In this document: positions 63,192 through 64,000 of the stretch, piece by piece
Position numbering within the stretch: position 1 is the stretch's first letter
How the letters are laid out: the number at the start of each line of letters is the position of its first letter
NCBI GenBank assembly: GCA_022605955.1
Contig: JAKCOZ010000011.1
Span: 9,593,686-9,657,685 of the forward strand
Direction of reading: 5' to 3'
DNA length: 64,000 nucleotides
From: Rallus limicola
Taxonomy: Eukaryota; Chordata; Aves; Gruiformes; Rallidae
Program-made: the position numbers and the translations under genes
The notes under the pieces: model-generated
What the model was told of the DNA's origin: nothing
Database searches by the model: none
What the model saw: only the letters and a program-made list of their open reading frames with translations

Positions 63192-64000
63192 ATCATAGAA
63201 TTCCAAAATCACAGAACAGTGGGGGTTGGAAGGGCTGTCCAGAGATCATCTAGTCCAACCCCCTGCTGCAGCAAGATCACCTAGATCATGTTGCACAGGA
63301 TCACATCCAGATGGGTTTGGAATGTCTCCAGAGAAGGAAACTCTGTGCTTACTGCTCTGAGAAGCCTGTTTCAGTGCTCAGTCACCCTAAAAGTAAAGAG
63401 GTTTTTCCTCATAGTTAGCAATTCTGTATTCCAGTTCATGCTCATTGCCCCTTATCCTATTGCTAGGCATCAGGCACCACTGCAAAGAGTTTGGCCCCGT
63501 CCTTTTGACACCCATCCTTTAGATATTTATAAGCATTTATAAGTTCCCCTCTTAGTCTGGGTCTTCCTTCTTTCCCATTTTGAAGACTGGAGTGATATTG
63601 GCTTTCCTCAGTCCTCAGGCACCTCTGTTCTTCAAAACCTTTCAAAGATGATGAAAAGTGGCATAGCAATAACATCTGATAGCTCCCTGAGCACTTGTGA
63701 GTGCATCCGATCAGGGCCCATGGATAGGTCAGTGTTGATTTTACATAAATGATTTCTAACCTTACCTTCCATAACAAAGGGAAAGTTCCTTTCACCAGAC
63801 TTTCTTACCTGCAGATTGTGGGATTCCTGGTGGCTGGCCTTAGCAGTAAATTCTGAAGCAAAGAAAGTGATCAGTAGCTCCACCATTTCTGTAGCTTTTA
63901 TCACGAGGACACCCATCTTATCAGAAGCAGGCCCCACATTTTCCCTAGTCGTCTTTTTGCTGCTGATGTACTTGAAGAAGCTTTTCTTGTCCTTGGCATC
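63192..64000 (-). mobile_element. CR1 LINE with most of RT deleted, minus orientation, runs off the window
   Basis: The 3' end is at 63192 (ATCATAGAATTCCAAAATCA) and the tail region continues to about 63556. There the sequence jumps straight to the segment just before the RT core (GGGTCTTCCTTCTTTCCCAT, minus-strand sense 'FKMGKKEDP'-like). The minus strand of 63937-63632 encodes the ORF2 linker: VELLITFFASEFTAKASHQE, then SMGPDRMHSQVLRELSDVIA and a stop after IFERF. Nearly all of the catalytic RT domain (an estimated 1.5-2 kb) is absent. The 5' continuation lies beyond base 64000. Confidence 0.93.

Noticed and set aside
1..64000. CRISPR arrays, tRNA or rRNA genes, telomere repeats, bacterial operons
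   Set aside because: No regularly spaced repeats, cloverleaf genes, TTAGGG arrays or prokaryote-like dense coding were found; the window is vertebrate nuclear DNA.

Overview
The window looks like a gene-poor stretch of an avian nuclear genome. The case for a bird rests on many 5'-truncated CR1 LINE copies ending in the CR1 tail (CATTCTATGATTCTATGA), and on two bird-type endogenous retrovirus LTR families: one running from TGCTAGTTTCAGCTGG to a TTAAACC...CA end, the other ending GTCAACCCACCACA. Background sequence is AT-rich and CpG-poor. The family assignments come from recognised consensus patterns, not from a search.

Layout. 1-6.5 kb: unique sequence with a near-perfect hairpin (538-645), a CR1 tail, a poly-G run, a probable minus-strand LTR (from 3730) and a CpG-retaining patch (about 5.44-5.87 kb). 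6.6-8.5 kb: a CR1 copy followed by a solo LTR with intact TG/CA ends. 8.5-23.5 kb: mostly unique, with an inverted CR1 (12531-13157), a 59-bp tandem duplication, old CR1 remnants and a palindrome cluster with a POU-dimer-type site. 23.6-24.0 kb: truncated LTR. 24-38 kb: long unique stretches with one very old CR1 remnant (30.9-32.0 kb) and a second G-tract. 38.4-49.4 kb: three CR1 pieces and a sharp TTTCC-to-TTTCCC satellite switch. 51.9-64 kb: large minus-strand CR1 fragments and a further LTR of the CCACCACA family; the last CR1 runs off the window edge.

No protein-coding gene, exon, tRNA, rRNA or CRISPR array could be supported. Every recognisable coding trace is a decayed CR1 ORF2 fragment. 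Where the reverse-transcriptase core can be located it is degenerate or deleted, so none is functional. The LTR pieces have no recognisable internal retroviral region beside them.

The most unusual observation is a 253-bp segment shared at 2 mismatches (about 99%) by two inverted CR1 copies 6 kb apart whose 3' tails belong to different, much more diverged subfamilies. That pattern points to recent gene conversion or inversion-type exchange between inverted repeats. Second is the 538-645 hairpin, whose mismatches become mostly G-U wobbles in a minus-strand transcript. I found no evidence of a new multi-gene system.
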